Part shown: positions 1-6,404 of the stretch, in pieces
How positions within the stretch are numbered: the first letter of the stretch is position 1
Layout: the number at the start of each line of letters is the position of its first letter
Assembly (NCBI GenBank): GCA_025352185.1
Contig: JANXTV010000496.1
Location: 1 to 7,259 of the forward strand
Source: Oligoflexia bacterium
GTDB taxonomy: Bacteria > Bdellovibrionota > UBA1018
Length of the DNA: 7,259 bases
Reading direction: 5' to 3'
Position numbers and translations under genes: made by a program
The notes under the pieces: model-generated
What the model saw: the letters and a program-made list of their open reading frames with translations, nothing else
What the model was told of the DNA's origin: nothing
Databases searched by the model: none

Positions 1-1056
1 GATGTTTTCACCGAAAAATCCGTAGAGCGCGCGTACCGCGGCCAGAGGGTCGCGAATAAAATCTGAATACCGGAGGTCGTAGATGTTCGCCTGCGGATGG
101 CTTTCGCGGAAACGCATCGCGGAAGTCACTCCCTCTAAATATGTGGCCGCTACGTGGGGGCCGACCTCGCACGGGTCGAACCGATTTAAAGCGACGCGCC
201 GGTGCATTGAACTCAAAGCGGAAAAGGACGGAATGGATTCGAGCGGATCCCGGTGCATCCACACCACGCGCGCGCGGGGAAATACTCGGAAGAGCTCCTC
301 GAGTCGCCAGAGGTGGTCGGGAGCTTTTAATACATACGGCCGGGGATCCCCCGATTTTCCGACGTAAGCAAGCATTCGTGCATAACGAGCGTAGAGTCCG
401 TTCCGTTCGCCCGGCTGCGCGAGGAATGCCTTCGTTTTAGCCAGATTAAAATGGAAGTCAAAACAAAGAGTGCCGATTTGATGCCCAAAGAGCCACCAAC
501 ATTCTTCGAAAGAATCCGGACGAATTTCGTGAATGACGGTCGACTCCGGATTCACGAAGCGGTTTACGAACGACGTGCCGAACGCACGGACCTTCTTTTT
601 CCATTCGGGTAGGCGAGGGTCTGGATTCAGCAACTTCCAGAACGGCATTCCCTGGGACGAGGGATCGTGACTCAGGAGTTGCTGCAGGAACGTCGTTCCC
701 GTTCGCTGAAATCCGAGAATAATCCACGGCGCATCATTCACTACCGTATTCCGTTCATTCCACGCCCCCGCAATACCGGAATAGTTCTCTAGCGAACGAA
801 CGAAATTCGCCCGGAATGCCACTCGGCCTAGCGGAGAGAGTCCCTTCGTCTCGAGTTCTTCCGTGACCACCGAGAGGCGATCGAAAAAAGTCGGATCGAT
901 CCTCCGAATGGCAGATAAATCGGCCTCCGGAATCGAACGCACGACACCCTCGGCCGTTAGGCGACTCTTCGACCCAGCGGGCGAGAGAGTCGCTAACCGA
1001 TTCAGTCCCCATTGAATTCGATTCTGCTTACCGTGCACTACCCTTACCCGACTCAT
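1..1056 (-). CDS. Sulfotransferase, Sulfotransfer_3 type (C-terminus beyond window)
   Basis: The frame is open from an ATG at 1056 to the window edge: 352 codons with no stop. An in-frame TGA lies just upstream of the divergent gap and no other ATG precedes 1056, so this start is favoured; the upstream GAGAAAG is only a weak ribosome site. Residues 115-125 (GFQRTGTTFLQ) match the loop that holds the 5'-phosphosulfate of PAPS. Residues 241-281 (LKAPDHLW, then VVWMHRDPLESIPSFSAL) match the 3'-phosphate-binding block. The family moves sulfate from PAPS to hydroxyl or amino groups of small molecules, lipids or glycans. The first ~110 residues are a less conserved leader and there is no signal peptide, so the enzyme is probably cytoplasmic. 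Family members are often near 380-400 residues, so only a short tail should be missing. The substrate cannot be told from sequence. It is divergent from the DUF3050/radical SAM pair and may share regulation with it. Confidence 0.9.
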   Translation of the reverse strand, partial: MSRVRVVHGKQNRIQWGLNRLATLSPAGSKSRLTAEGVVRSIPEADLSAIRRIDPTFFDRLSVVTEELETKGLSPLGRVAFRANFVRSLENYSGIAGAWNERNTVVNDAPWIILGFQRTGTTFLQQLLSHDPSSQGMPFWKLLNPDPRLPEWKKKVRAFGTSFVNRFVNPESTVIHEIRPDSFEECWWLFGHQIGTLCFDFHFNLAKTKAFLAQPGERNGLYARYARMLAYVGKSGDPRPYVLKAPDHLWRLEELFRVFPRARVVWMHRDPLESIPSFSALSSMHRRVALNRFDPCEVGPHVAATYLEGVTSAMRFRESHPQANIYDLRYSDFIRDPLAAVRALYGFFGENI

Positions 1057-1146
1057 ACTTTCTCGTTTCGCGACGATCTTTTTTTGACAGTCGCCCGTCG
1101 ATAATTCCCTAGCCGTTAGGTAGACGGGTCCATAAACTCAGTTTAC
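1057..1146. promoter_or_regulatory. Divergent intergenic region with nested inverted repeats
   Basis: This 90-bp gap must hold the control elements of both the leftward sulfotransferase and the rightward DUF3050 operon. Visible elements are a T-tract running into TTGACA (1084-1089), CCCGTC (1094-1099) facing GACGGG (1123-1128), and inside that CCTA (1108-1111) facing TAGG (1117-1120). TTGACA would suit a rightward -35 box, but at 16-18 bp spacing there is no convincing -10. The repeats would suit an operator or a folded leader RNA; which one cannot be decided here. Confidence 0.4.
1133..1145. repeat. 13-bp palindrome TAAACTcAGTTTA abutting the DUF3050 start
   Basis: Two perfect 6-bp arms surround a single central base, ending one base before the ATG at 1147. 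The palindrome occupies the place where a Shine-Dalgarno sequence would be expected, and none is present. TAAACT also matches four of six positions of a -10 box. A promoter there would start transcription at or near the start codon and give a leaderless mRNA. The alternatives are a repressor operator or chance in an AT-rich patch. Confidence 0.4.
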
Positions 1147-1863
1147 ATGAATGCGGATTTAAAATCCTGGCAAGGAAAGCTGCTCACCCACCCTTTGTAC
1201 GCTGAACTGAATTCAGTAAAAAATGTACAGGTTTTCATGTCTCACCATATTTTCGCGGTTTGGGACTTCATGTGCCTGCTGAAAGCGATCCAGAGAATCA
1301 TCACGTGCGTGGAAGTGCCGTGGCGACCTTCACGCTACCCTACCGAGATGGTCCGTTTCATTAATCAGATCGTCGTCGCCGAAGAATCCGACATCGATCA
1401 AAATGGAGTTCCACGCTCGCATTACGAACTTTACCTCCAAGCGATGACCGAAATGGGCGTCGACACCGCGCCGATCAAGGAATACGCACGAACGCTCGAG
1501 GTCACGGTCATGCCGGAAGGGGCGCGAGATTTCGTCACCCGCAACCTCGCGCTCGCGAAAAGCGGTGATATCGTGCGAATCGCGGCGGCCTTCTTTTACG
1601 GTCGGGAAAAACTAATCCCGGATATGTTCGACCGTATCGTGAAAACCCTCGAGCGAGAAAACGTGAAGGCTCCGACCTTTCTTTATTACCTCGAACGTCA
1701 CATCGCGATCGATGGAGAAGAACACGGACCCCTCGCAGAAAAATGCCTCGACCTCCTTTGCCGGAACCAATCCGAACTCTACGAAAGGGCTTGGAAAGAA
1801 GGCGTAAACTCACTCCAAGCCCGTTGGCAGTTCTGGGATAAAACTCGGGCGGCCATGCAATGA
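1147..1863 (+). CDS. DUF3050 family protein, heme-oxygenase-like fold, putative metal-dependent oxidase
   Basis: This is a 238-residue protein. The stretch around residues 31-60 (MSHHIFAVWDFM, then CVEVPWRP), the EESDID / SHYELYLQAM region (79-100) and the HIAIDGEEHG block (185-194) are what I recognise as DUF3050. That family belongs to the heme-oxygenase/TenA-like all-helical superfamily, and the biochemical role of DUF3050 is not established as far as I know. E79/E80, H92, E154 and the helix-spaced H185-x3-D189-x3-H193 resemble the ligand layout of heme-oxygenase-like diiron oxidases such as CADD and UndA, so an O2-activating diiron enzyme is a reasonable inference. There is no signal peptide, so it should be cytoplasmic. 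The ATG at 1147 has no visible Shine-Dalgarno. Its TGA overlaps the start of the radical SAM gene (ATGA), so the two are probably co-translated and act in one pathway. Confidence 0.85.
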   Translation: MNADLKSWQGKLLTHPLYAELNSVKNVQVFMSHHIFAVWDFMCLLKAIQRIITCVEVPWRPSRYPTEMVRFINQIVVAEESDIDQNGVPRSHYELYLQAMTEMGVDTAPIKEYARTLEVTVMPEGARDFVTRNLALAKSGDIVRIAAAFFYGREKLIPDMFDRIVKTLERENVKAPTFLYYLERHIAIDGEEHGPLAEKCLDLLCRNQSELYERAWKEGVNSLQARWQFWDKTRAAMQ

Positions 1864-3542
1864 GCGAAACGAAGAAACCCCTACGGGTCCTCCTCGCGCG
1901 CGCCTCCGTCGATGCGCCTCGACTCATGTTTCCCGATAATCCGTGGGTCGGTATCCCGATTGGTCTCCTCTATCTCGAGAGCGCGCTAAAGCTGGCGGGA
2001 AATTCCGAGATAAAGATTCTCGACGGAATGGCTTATCCCGATTTTAAATGCATTCGAAATCCCGATTCCGATGGTCGCTTCGGTTTAACGGATGCGGAGT
2101 TCGAAAAGGCCGCGGTCGCGTTTAAGCCCGACCTCATATGCTTCACGGTCGTGGCCGGACGCTACCTACCGGACACGCTGAAAGCGATTCGCCTCGTGAA
2201 AGAAGCCCTACCTGACGCATTCATCATTTGCGGCGGGCACGACGTTACGGCGCGACCGCAGGAATATCTTTACAGCGACGCCCCCATTAATGCCGTCGTC
2301 GTCGCCGAAGGTGAAGAGGCGCTCGTCGGGCTGACGGATGCGCTCCGTAAAGGCGAACCCTGGCAACAGATCGGCGGCGTCGCTTACGTGAACGAAGACG
2401 GAAAGTTCATAAAGAATCCGTCGAAAGCGATTCACGACCTCGACCGATATCGCCTCGAGTTCGACGGGATTAACCTCGAGCAGTACTTCGAACTCTACCG
2501 GCAGGGCTTCGGTGGACGGAAAAATATTTCCCTCCGCGGAAATTATCGGGCGACGTTCATCACGACGAGCCGCGGATGTCCCTACCCGTGTAAGTTCTGT
2601 TCTATCTACCAGACGATGGGCCGGCGGATGCGTTACCACAGCGTCGCGTACGTGCTCGATCTCATAACCCGGCTCGTCCGAGAGCACGGCGTGAATCATA
2701 TCCATTTCGAGGATGACCACCTGACTGCGGACCGCGAACGGTTTAAAGAAATCATGCGCGGAATCATCGAACGGAAATTAAATATCACCTGGGACACTCC
2801 GAACGGGGTTCGCGCAGATTCCTTCGATCAAGAAATGCTCGACCTCGCGAAAGCCGCGGGCGTAGTCTATCTCATGTTCGGAATCGAGAGTGGCGATCAG
2901 CAGGTACTCGATAAGATCATCCATAAGCACCTCGATCTGAACGTTCTCGAGAAAACTCTCGCCATGTGTAAAAAAACCGGCATCGATACGATGGCGCTCT
3001 TTATGATCGGCCTCCCGGGCGAGACTCGCGAACAGATTATGCGCACCTATCACTACGCGTTTTCGCTCCAACGGAAATACCATACGGTGCCGTTTTTAAG
3101 CCTATTTAAGCCATTTTACGACACTCCTCTCTACCATACCTCGAAGGAGCAGAAATTTTTGATCGACTTCGATAAAGAAGCCGACCGGCCGAAGAACATT
3201 CCCGATATGCTCTTCACTCCGCTCATGATCGAGACGGGAGAGTTTAACGTAGAATACCTATCGAAAATTTATCGGAATTATATGATCCGGATGGGATTCA
3301 CCTCGACCTTTAACTGGATGCGGATCACCGGGCGACGCCCCTTCCTCCTGCTACGACTTCTCGGACAGTTCGTTCGAATGGCGATCGGAAATCATCGACA
3401 ATTCAATAAAGTGGTCTTCGATTTTTTCTGGGGCGCCATGATCTACCCGAAATCACTCTTACGCCGGGGCGACGGAATTCACTGGTGGCTCTATGAAGCC
3501 GCCCACCGGCCCGCGGAAAAGTTTACGCCAGCCCCCCGTTAA
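1860..3542 (+). CDS. B12-binding-domain radical SAM enzyme
   Basis: This is a 560-residue protein. Residues ~7-165 form a Rossmann-like cobalamin-binding domain: a GIPIGLLYLESAL segment near 31, ICGGHDVTA near 123, and VVVAEGEEAL near 146. The radical SAM domain follows, with C240-x3-C244-x2-C247 binding the [4Fe-4S] cluster, GIESGDQQVLDKI at 341 and FMIGLPGET at 381. The classical DxHxxG cobalamin motif is not seen (LDGMAYPDF sits near that place), as is common in the BchE-like group, so base-off or non-histidine cobalamin binding is likely. The last ~100 residues lie beyond the core and hold hydrophobic, aromatic-rich stretches (~493-510 and 515-534), which may dock on membrane or lipid. 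Such enzymes methylate, cyclise or rearrange unactivated carbons in lipids, cofactors or natural products; hopanoid methylases are relatives in architecture only. The start overlaps the upstream stop by four bases and has no Shine-Dalgarno of its own, which implies coupled translation. Confidence 0.9.
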   Translation: MSETKKPLRVLLARASVDAPRLMFPDNPWVGIPIGLLYLESALKLAGNSEIKILDGMAYPDFKCIRNPDSDGRFGLTDAEFEKAAVAFKPDLICFTVVAGRYLPDTLKAIRLVKEALPDAFIICGGHDVTARPQEYLYSDAPINAVVVAEGEEALVGLTDALRKGEPWQQIGGVAYVNEDGKFIKNPSKAIHDLDRYRLEFDGINLEQYFELYRQGFGGRKNISLRGNYRATFITTSRGCPYPCKFCSIYQTMGRRMRYHSVAYVLDLITRLVREHGVNHIHFEDDHLTADRERFKEIMRGIIERKLNITWDTPNGVRADSFDQEMLDLAKAAGVVYLMFGIESGDQQVLDKIIHKHLDLNVLEKTLAMCKKTGIDTMALFMIGLPGETREQIMRTYHYAFSLQRKYHTVPFLSLFKPFYDTPLYHTSKEQKFLIDFDKEADRPKNIPDMLFTPLMIETGEFNVEYLSKIYRNYMIRMGFTSTFNWMRITGRRPFLLLRLLGQFVRMAIGNHRQFNKVVFDFFWGAMIYPKSLLRRGDGIHWWLYEAAHRPAEKFTPAPR

Positions 3543-3562
3543 TCGGGAGGATCGCGATCTTC
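3532..3562. other. Overlapping hairpins in the convergent gap, possible weak terminator
   Basis: Two structures share bases here. The first pairs 3532-3538 with 3544-3550 around a TTAAT loop (one mismatch) and overlaps the radical SAM stop codon. The second pairs 3547-3552 with 3557-3562 around CGCG and includes the perfect palindrome GATCGCGATC (3550-3559). They would end or slow transcription from both convergent genes, but neither strand has a T-tract after the stem, so this is not a standard intrinsic terminator. Confidence 0.25.
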
Positions 3563-3563
3563 A

Positions 3564-4844
3564 TCAGAGGTCCATCCGGATACTTTTCAGAAACTCCGGT
3601 CTAAAAAAGTCTTCGATTCCGTCCGAGGCCTGGAGAATCGGCTGCAGTTCGAGTGCCCGGCGCCGGTAAGCGGGAGTTTCCTGTACGGCCCCGAATCGCT
3701 GGATCAGGGCGGCGGCGGAAAAATCATTTCGGTGGATAGGTTTTGGCCCGAGGCCCGCGGCATGAACTCGCGCGCCCCAGTAGAATTGGTCGAAGAGGTG
3801 CGGGACGAGGATTTGGACTACCCCGGATTTTCCGGCGGTCGTGATCGTTCCCGGCCCCCCGTGGTGAACTACCAGGTCGAGGAGCGGAAATAGATTTGCG
3901 TGAGATACCCGACCGGCTAAAAATAGTTCGGAATTTCGGCCGAAATCTCGGTCAATTTCAAACTCGGCCCACCCCTTTGAAATGATCGCGCGAGTTTTAA
4001 ACTGACGACAAACGGCTTTTACGGCTTCGATGATTTTCGATTTTTCCCCGGTGGACATGCTACCGAACCCGAAATAGAAGGGTTTCGGACCTCGGTGAAT
4101 GAACTCTAGAAGCTCGGGAGGGAGCGGCTCGTCCGCATCGAGAGACCAGTACCCCGTTTGCGAATGGCCTGAGTTTTCCGGCACTCGGTGAAGAACGGGC
4201 GGGGCCGCGACGATGGAGTTCTCCGTAAAATTTTTCCATACGTCTCGAATCGGAGGGAGCGAAAGCGTTTCCCTTACCGAGTTAATGGTCTTTCGAAAGA
4301 GCAGATTTTGAAAGGTACGGTTTAATGTCCACGTAACCCGGTTCAGAATTTTCGGCATCCCTTGCCAGGGTACGCTCATGCACGGATAGTCGCCGGTCGG
4401 GTAGACGTTCGGGACATGAAAAATATGAAGGTGGCGAATCCCGAGACTCTCGGCAACCGTAGCGGCGGCGTAATTATATCCGCCGCTGAAAATCGCGTAC
4501 GATCCCTGGGCCGCCGCGCGGAGGAACGAAATCTGCTTCCGAATATCGTCTTGCATAAACCGGATGTCGCGGGACCGAGCAGCGAAGGTTCCCCGACTTA
4601 AATCCCGATTCCTCGTCCAGTTCTTCACGTCGAGCCCGGTTTCGATTAGAGGGAAACCCAGCTTTTCAGCAAATTCTCGCCCCGACGGAACCGAGGCGAT
4701 CAGGACTTCGTGACCCCTTTCCCGTAATTTTTTACCGAAGGCGAGCATCGGAAAAATATCTCCATCGCTCCCCGACGGGGCGAGAATAACCTTTTTCGAA
4801 TTGGATTTAGGTCGGTGGAGGTGGTCCATGGGGTCGGCTTTCAC
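3564..4844 (-). CDS. GT1-family glycosyltransferase, sterol/macrolide UDP-glycosyltransferase-like
   Basis: This is a 426-residue GT-B protein. The N-terminal acceptor domain opens with KKVILAPSGSDGDIFPMLAF (18-36), typical of the glycosyltransferase family 28/1 N-domain. The C-terminal donor domain carries FYFGFGSMST (256-265) and the signature VVHHGGPGTITTAG (325-338), then VPHLFDQFYWGARV (347-360), where the HHGG and DQ residues bind the nucleotide sugar. The usual GVP after this motif is GVV here. The family moves a sugar from UDP- or TDP-sugars to sterols, carotenoids, macrolides or other hydrophobic acceptors; the acceptor here is unknown. The longest frame starts at GTG 4844. An ATG at 4829, five codons in, gives 421 residues and is equally likely, since neither has a Shine-Dalgarno. 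It lies 13 bp after the lipoprotein stop, so both probably share an mRNA. It converges on the radical SAM gene. Confidence 0.88.
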   Translation of the reverse strand: MKADPMDHLHRPKSNSKKVILAPSGSDGDIFPMLAFGKKLRERGHEVLIASVPSGREFAEKLGFPLIETGLDVKNWTRNRDLSRGTFAARSRDIRFMQDDIRKQISFLRAAAQGSYAIFSGGYNYAAATVAESLGIRHLHIFHVPNVYPTGDYPCMSVPWQGMPKILNRVTWTLNRTFQNLLFRKTINSVRETLSLPPIRDVWKNFTENSIVAAPPVLHRVPENSGHSQTGYWSLDADEPLPPELLEFIHRGPKPFYFGFGSMSTGEKSKIIEAVKAVCRQFKTRAIISKGWAEFEIDRDFGRNSELFLAGRVSHANLFPLLDLVVHHGGPGTITTAGKSGVVQILVPHLFDQFYWGARVHAAGLGPKPIHRNDFSAAALIQRFGAVQETPAYRRRALELQPILQASDGIEDFFRPEFLKSIRMDL

Positions 4845-4857
4845 GGTAACGCCATTT

Positions 4858-5607
4858 TTACTGGCTATCGAGAAAGGCTTGAATCTCTTTCAGCTTCATT
4901 TCGTAGGGAGCTTTATTCACGTTGAGTTTTTCTGTCATTTGTCCGGCCGTACGTTTATACAGGCCCAGCGCTAAACACCCTTTCGAGGTTGCCGATTCCG
5001 CACAGGCCTGTTTTCCGTAGGGGGCCGCGAATTGAAACCACTCCAGGAAAACTTCCAAGTCGGGAATAGTATTAACGCTCGGCGAGCCTAGATTTCCATT
5101 CACGTACTTCACGAAAGCATTCGTGGTACCCCTTATAGCGGACTCGATACGATCCTCACGCAGGCTCGGGTATTTTTCGATTGCCGGATCGGAGCCGAGG
5201 GCGAAGGAATAGAAGTTCCTTAAGTAATTTCCGCAGAGGTAGGCGTTCTCCGAACGGTGGGGAAAACGGGTATTTCGGTCGATATATTCCCATTCTACGC
5301 CCGGGTGGAGAGAAACGAGGTAGTCCATTACCGTCGGCTTACACTCGTGCCCCTTGATGATTTCCATGGCGAACGCCTGGCTAACGAGGCCCCGGTCACT
5401 CAGGGACCATTCCTCTCGATTCGGAGGAAGCTTCGCAAAGATCGACCGGATCGCCGGTAGGTTCTCCGTCGCGAGAGCGAGACTCAGTTTTTCGGTATCC
5501 TCGTGAGTGAGGACGTTTTCTCGACTCATCGTCGATTCAGTCGCGCAACCGCTTAGGAAGACAACTAAAGCGCAGGCCGCAGTAAAAACGAACTCGCTGA
5601 TTTTCAT
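4858..5607 (-). CDS. Lipoprotein of unknown function
   Basis: This is a 249-residue protein from ATG 5607. An in-frame TTG at 5625 would add six residues but lacks a better ribosome site. The N-terminus is a lipoprotein signal: MKISEF, a hydrophobic core, then the lipobox LSGC at residues 18-21, so cysteine 21 would be lipidated and the mature protein anchored in the envelope. The next residues are ATE, with no aspartate at +2 that would hint at inner-membrane retention by the E. coli rule. The mature part looks helical and soluble and has four further cysteines (about residues 89, 125, 202 and 211) that could form disulfides in the periplasm. I recognise no domain. GAGAGG directly touches the ATG, closer than usual for a Shine-Dalgarno. 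It is the first gene of a two-gene unit with the glycosyltransferase 13 bp downstream. Confidence 0.8.
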   Translation of the reverse strand: MKISEFVFTAACALVVFLSGCATESTMSRENVLTHEDTEKLSLALATENLPAIRSIFAKLPPNREEWSLSDRGLVSQAFAMEIIKGHECKPTVMDYLVSLHPGVEWEYIDRNTRFPHRSENAYLCGNYLRNFYSFALGSDPAIEKYPSLREDRIESAIRGTTNAFVKYVNGNLGSPSVNTIPDLEVFLEWFQFAAPYGKQACAESATSKGCLALGLYKRTAGQMTEKLNVNKAPYEMKLKEIQAFLDSQ

Positions 5608-5630
5608 CCTCTCATTCTGAATCAAAATCA
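5598..5630 (-). promoter_or_regulatory. Possible hairpin enclosing the lipoprotein start region
   Basis: TGATTTT (5598-5604) and AAAATCA (5624-5630) are perfect 7-bp complementary arms. The GAGAGG and the ATG at 5607 lie in the 19-base interval between them. In the mRNA this could present or mask the start. A four-codon mini-frame (ATG at 5615, stop TGA overlapping the lipoprotein ATG) also lies here. The arms are AT-rich, so the stem would be weak and may be chance. Confidence 0.25.
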
Positions 5631-5638
5631 GGGCGAAG

Positions 5639-5670
5639 CGAAGACCTCGCTACGCGCTTTCAGGTCTTCG
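5639..5670. repeat. 9-bp inverted repeat in the lipoprotein upstream region, candidate operator or leader hairpin
   Basis: CGAAGACCT (5639-5647) is the exact reverse complement of AGGTCTTCG (5662-5670), with a 14-base spacer. The arm centres are 23 bp apart, about two helical turns, as for a dimeric regulator. If transcribed leftward it would form a leader hairpin about 30 bases before the lipoprotein start. A minus-strand TTGACG (5688-5683) lies upstream and could be a -35 box, which would place the repeat over the -10 and start site. No T-tract follows on either strand, so it is not a plain terminator. Confidence 0.5.
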
Positions 5671-5749
5671 AACCCGATCCCGCGTCAAAAATTCGCGCGG
5701 TCACCCGGTAAAAATGTTCCGTTGTGAATAGGGAGCTCTCTCCACACAC

Positions 5750-5770
5750 TATAGATCTACTTAAAAAGGA
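5750..5770 (+). promoter_or_regulatory. Likely -10 box and ribosome binding site of the envelope operon
   Basis: TATAGA (5750-5755) resembles a -10 box, but no good -35 is found at 16-18 bp spacing; TTGTGA at 5722-5727 is too far away. The -10 overlaps an 8-bp palindrome, TAGATCTA (5752-5759), and a near-palindrome GGGAGCTCTC sits at 5731-5740, so an activator or repressor may act here. AAAGGA (5765-5770) lies nine bases before the ATG at 5780 and is a good Shine-Dalgarno. Confidence 0.4.
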
Positions 5771-5779
5771 TAACTCACC

Positions 5780-6382
5780 ATGAAACCGATCTGCTTTGCT
5801 GCGCTTCTCGCTCTCTTTTCGATTACCGCATTCGCTCAAGAAGGATCTTTAGTCGGAGGCCTAGGATTCGGTGGGAACCATTACTCGGAAGCTCCTCCGG
5901 CGGGAATTACCTACGGATCCAAAACCGGATTCGTGCTGAAGGGGACTTCGGACATCATGCCGCTGGGTCCCGTCTTACTCCGGGGCGGCCTCTTCTTCGA
6001 GAACCGCGGATTCAAGCGGACTTCGGCCTCGGGCGACTCATTCACCCAGTACCACAGCCTCGGTGTCACGGCGGAAGCCGCTTATACCTCCCTTCCGTTT
6101 GTCTCTTTTTCGGGCGGCCTCTACCTTTCGACCGGAATGGGTAAGGTCACGACCACCCTCTCGGACGGCACGAGTTCGGAGGCTGAATTCTCGGATGTCG
6201 CTCTTTCGAAAGGCGACTATGGCCTGAAGGCCGGTGTCCGAGGAAAATATCCCGTCTTGCCGATTTTATCGGCGGTGCTGGATCTCGATTATCTTTTCGG
6301 CTTCAAAGACTTGAGTACGGTGGCTGGAAAAATGAACCGACGCGACCTCTGGGTTTTAGTCGGCGCTAGCTACGAATTCTAA
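5780..6382 (+). CDS. Outer-membrane beta-barrel-like protein
   Basis: This is a 200-residue exported protein. MKPICFAALLALFSITAFA is a classic signal peptide, probably cut before Q20. The mature part is glycine-rich with alternating hydrophobic and aromatic residues (SLVGGLGFGGNHY, VLLRGGLFFENRGF, FSGGLYLSTGMG, VLDLDYLFGF). It ends in LWVLVGASYEF, with a terminal phenylalanine as used by the BAM machinery to recognise outer-membrane barrels. About 180 mature residues would fit an 8-stranded barrel of the OmpA/OmpX or PorT-like size class. No catalytic motif is seen, so the role may be structural, adhesive or in small-molecule passage. It has a strong ribosome site nine bases upstream. It is the first gene of a tight three-gene run, with 22 bp to the next start. 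Confidence 0.82.
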   Translation: MKPICFAALLALFSITAFAQEGSLVGGLGFGGNHYSEAPPAGITYGSKTGFVLKGTSDIMPLGPVLLRGGLFFENRGFKRTSASGDSFTQYHSLGVTAEAAYTSLPFVSFSGGLYLSTGMGKVTTTLSDGTSSEAEFSDVALSKGDYGLKAGVRGKYPVLPILSAVLDLDYLFGFKDLSTVAGKMNRRDLWVLVGASYEF

Positions 6383-6404
6383 ACCGGTAACCAGGAGATT
6401 AATG

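Noticed and set aside
83..440. Plus-strand open frames in the first 450 bases
   Set aside because: The minus-strand sulfotransferase reading here carries the PAPS-binding motif and runs on to the edge, so these are shadows.
1084..1112. Full sigma-70 promoter from TTGACA at 1084
   Set aside because: The -35-like match is perfect but no acceptable -10 lies at 16-18 bp spacing (CCCTAG at 17), so only the gap as a whole is reported.
953..1120. Direct repeat GCCGTTAGG at 953-961 and 1112-1120
   Set aside because: Only two copies, one inside coding sequence; a 9-mer match of this kind is expected by chance.
2208..2720. 170-codon minus-strand open frame inside the radical SAM gene
   Set aside because: It lies antisense within the well-supported domains of the radical SAM protein and its translation shows no family motif.
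3547..3562. Intrinsic bidirectional terminator
   Set aside because: The stem is short and no run of T follows on either strand, so it is listed only as a weak structural element.
5623..5625. TTG at 5625 as the lipoprotein start
   Set aside because: It is a rare start codon with no ribosome site, and the ATG at 5607 already gives a complete lipoprotein signal peptide.
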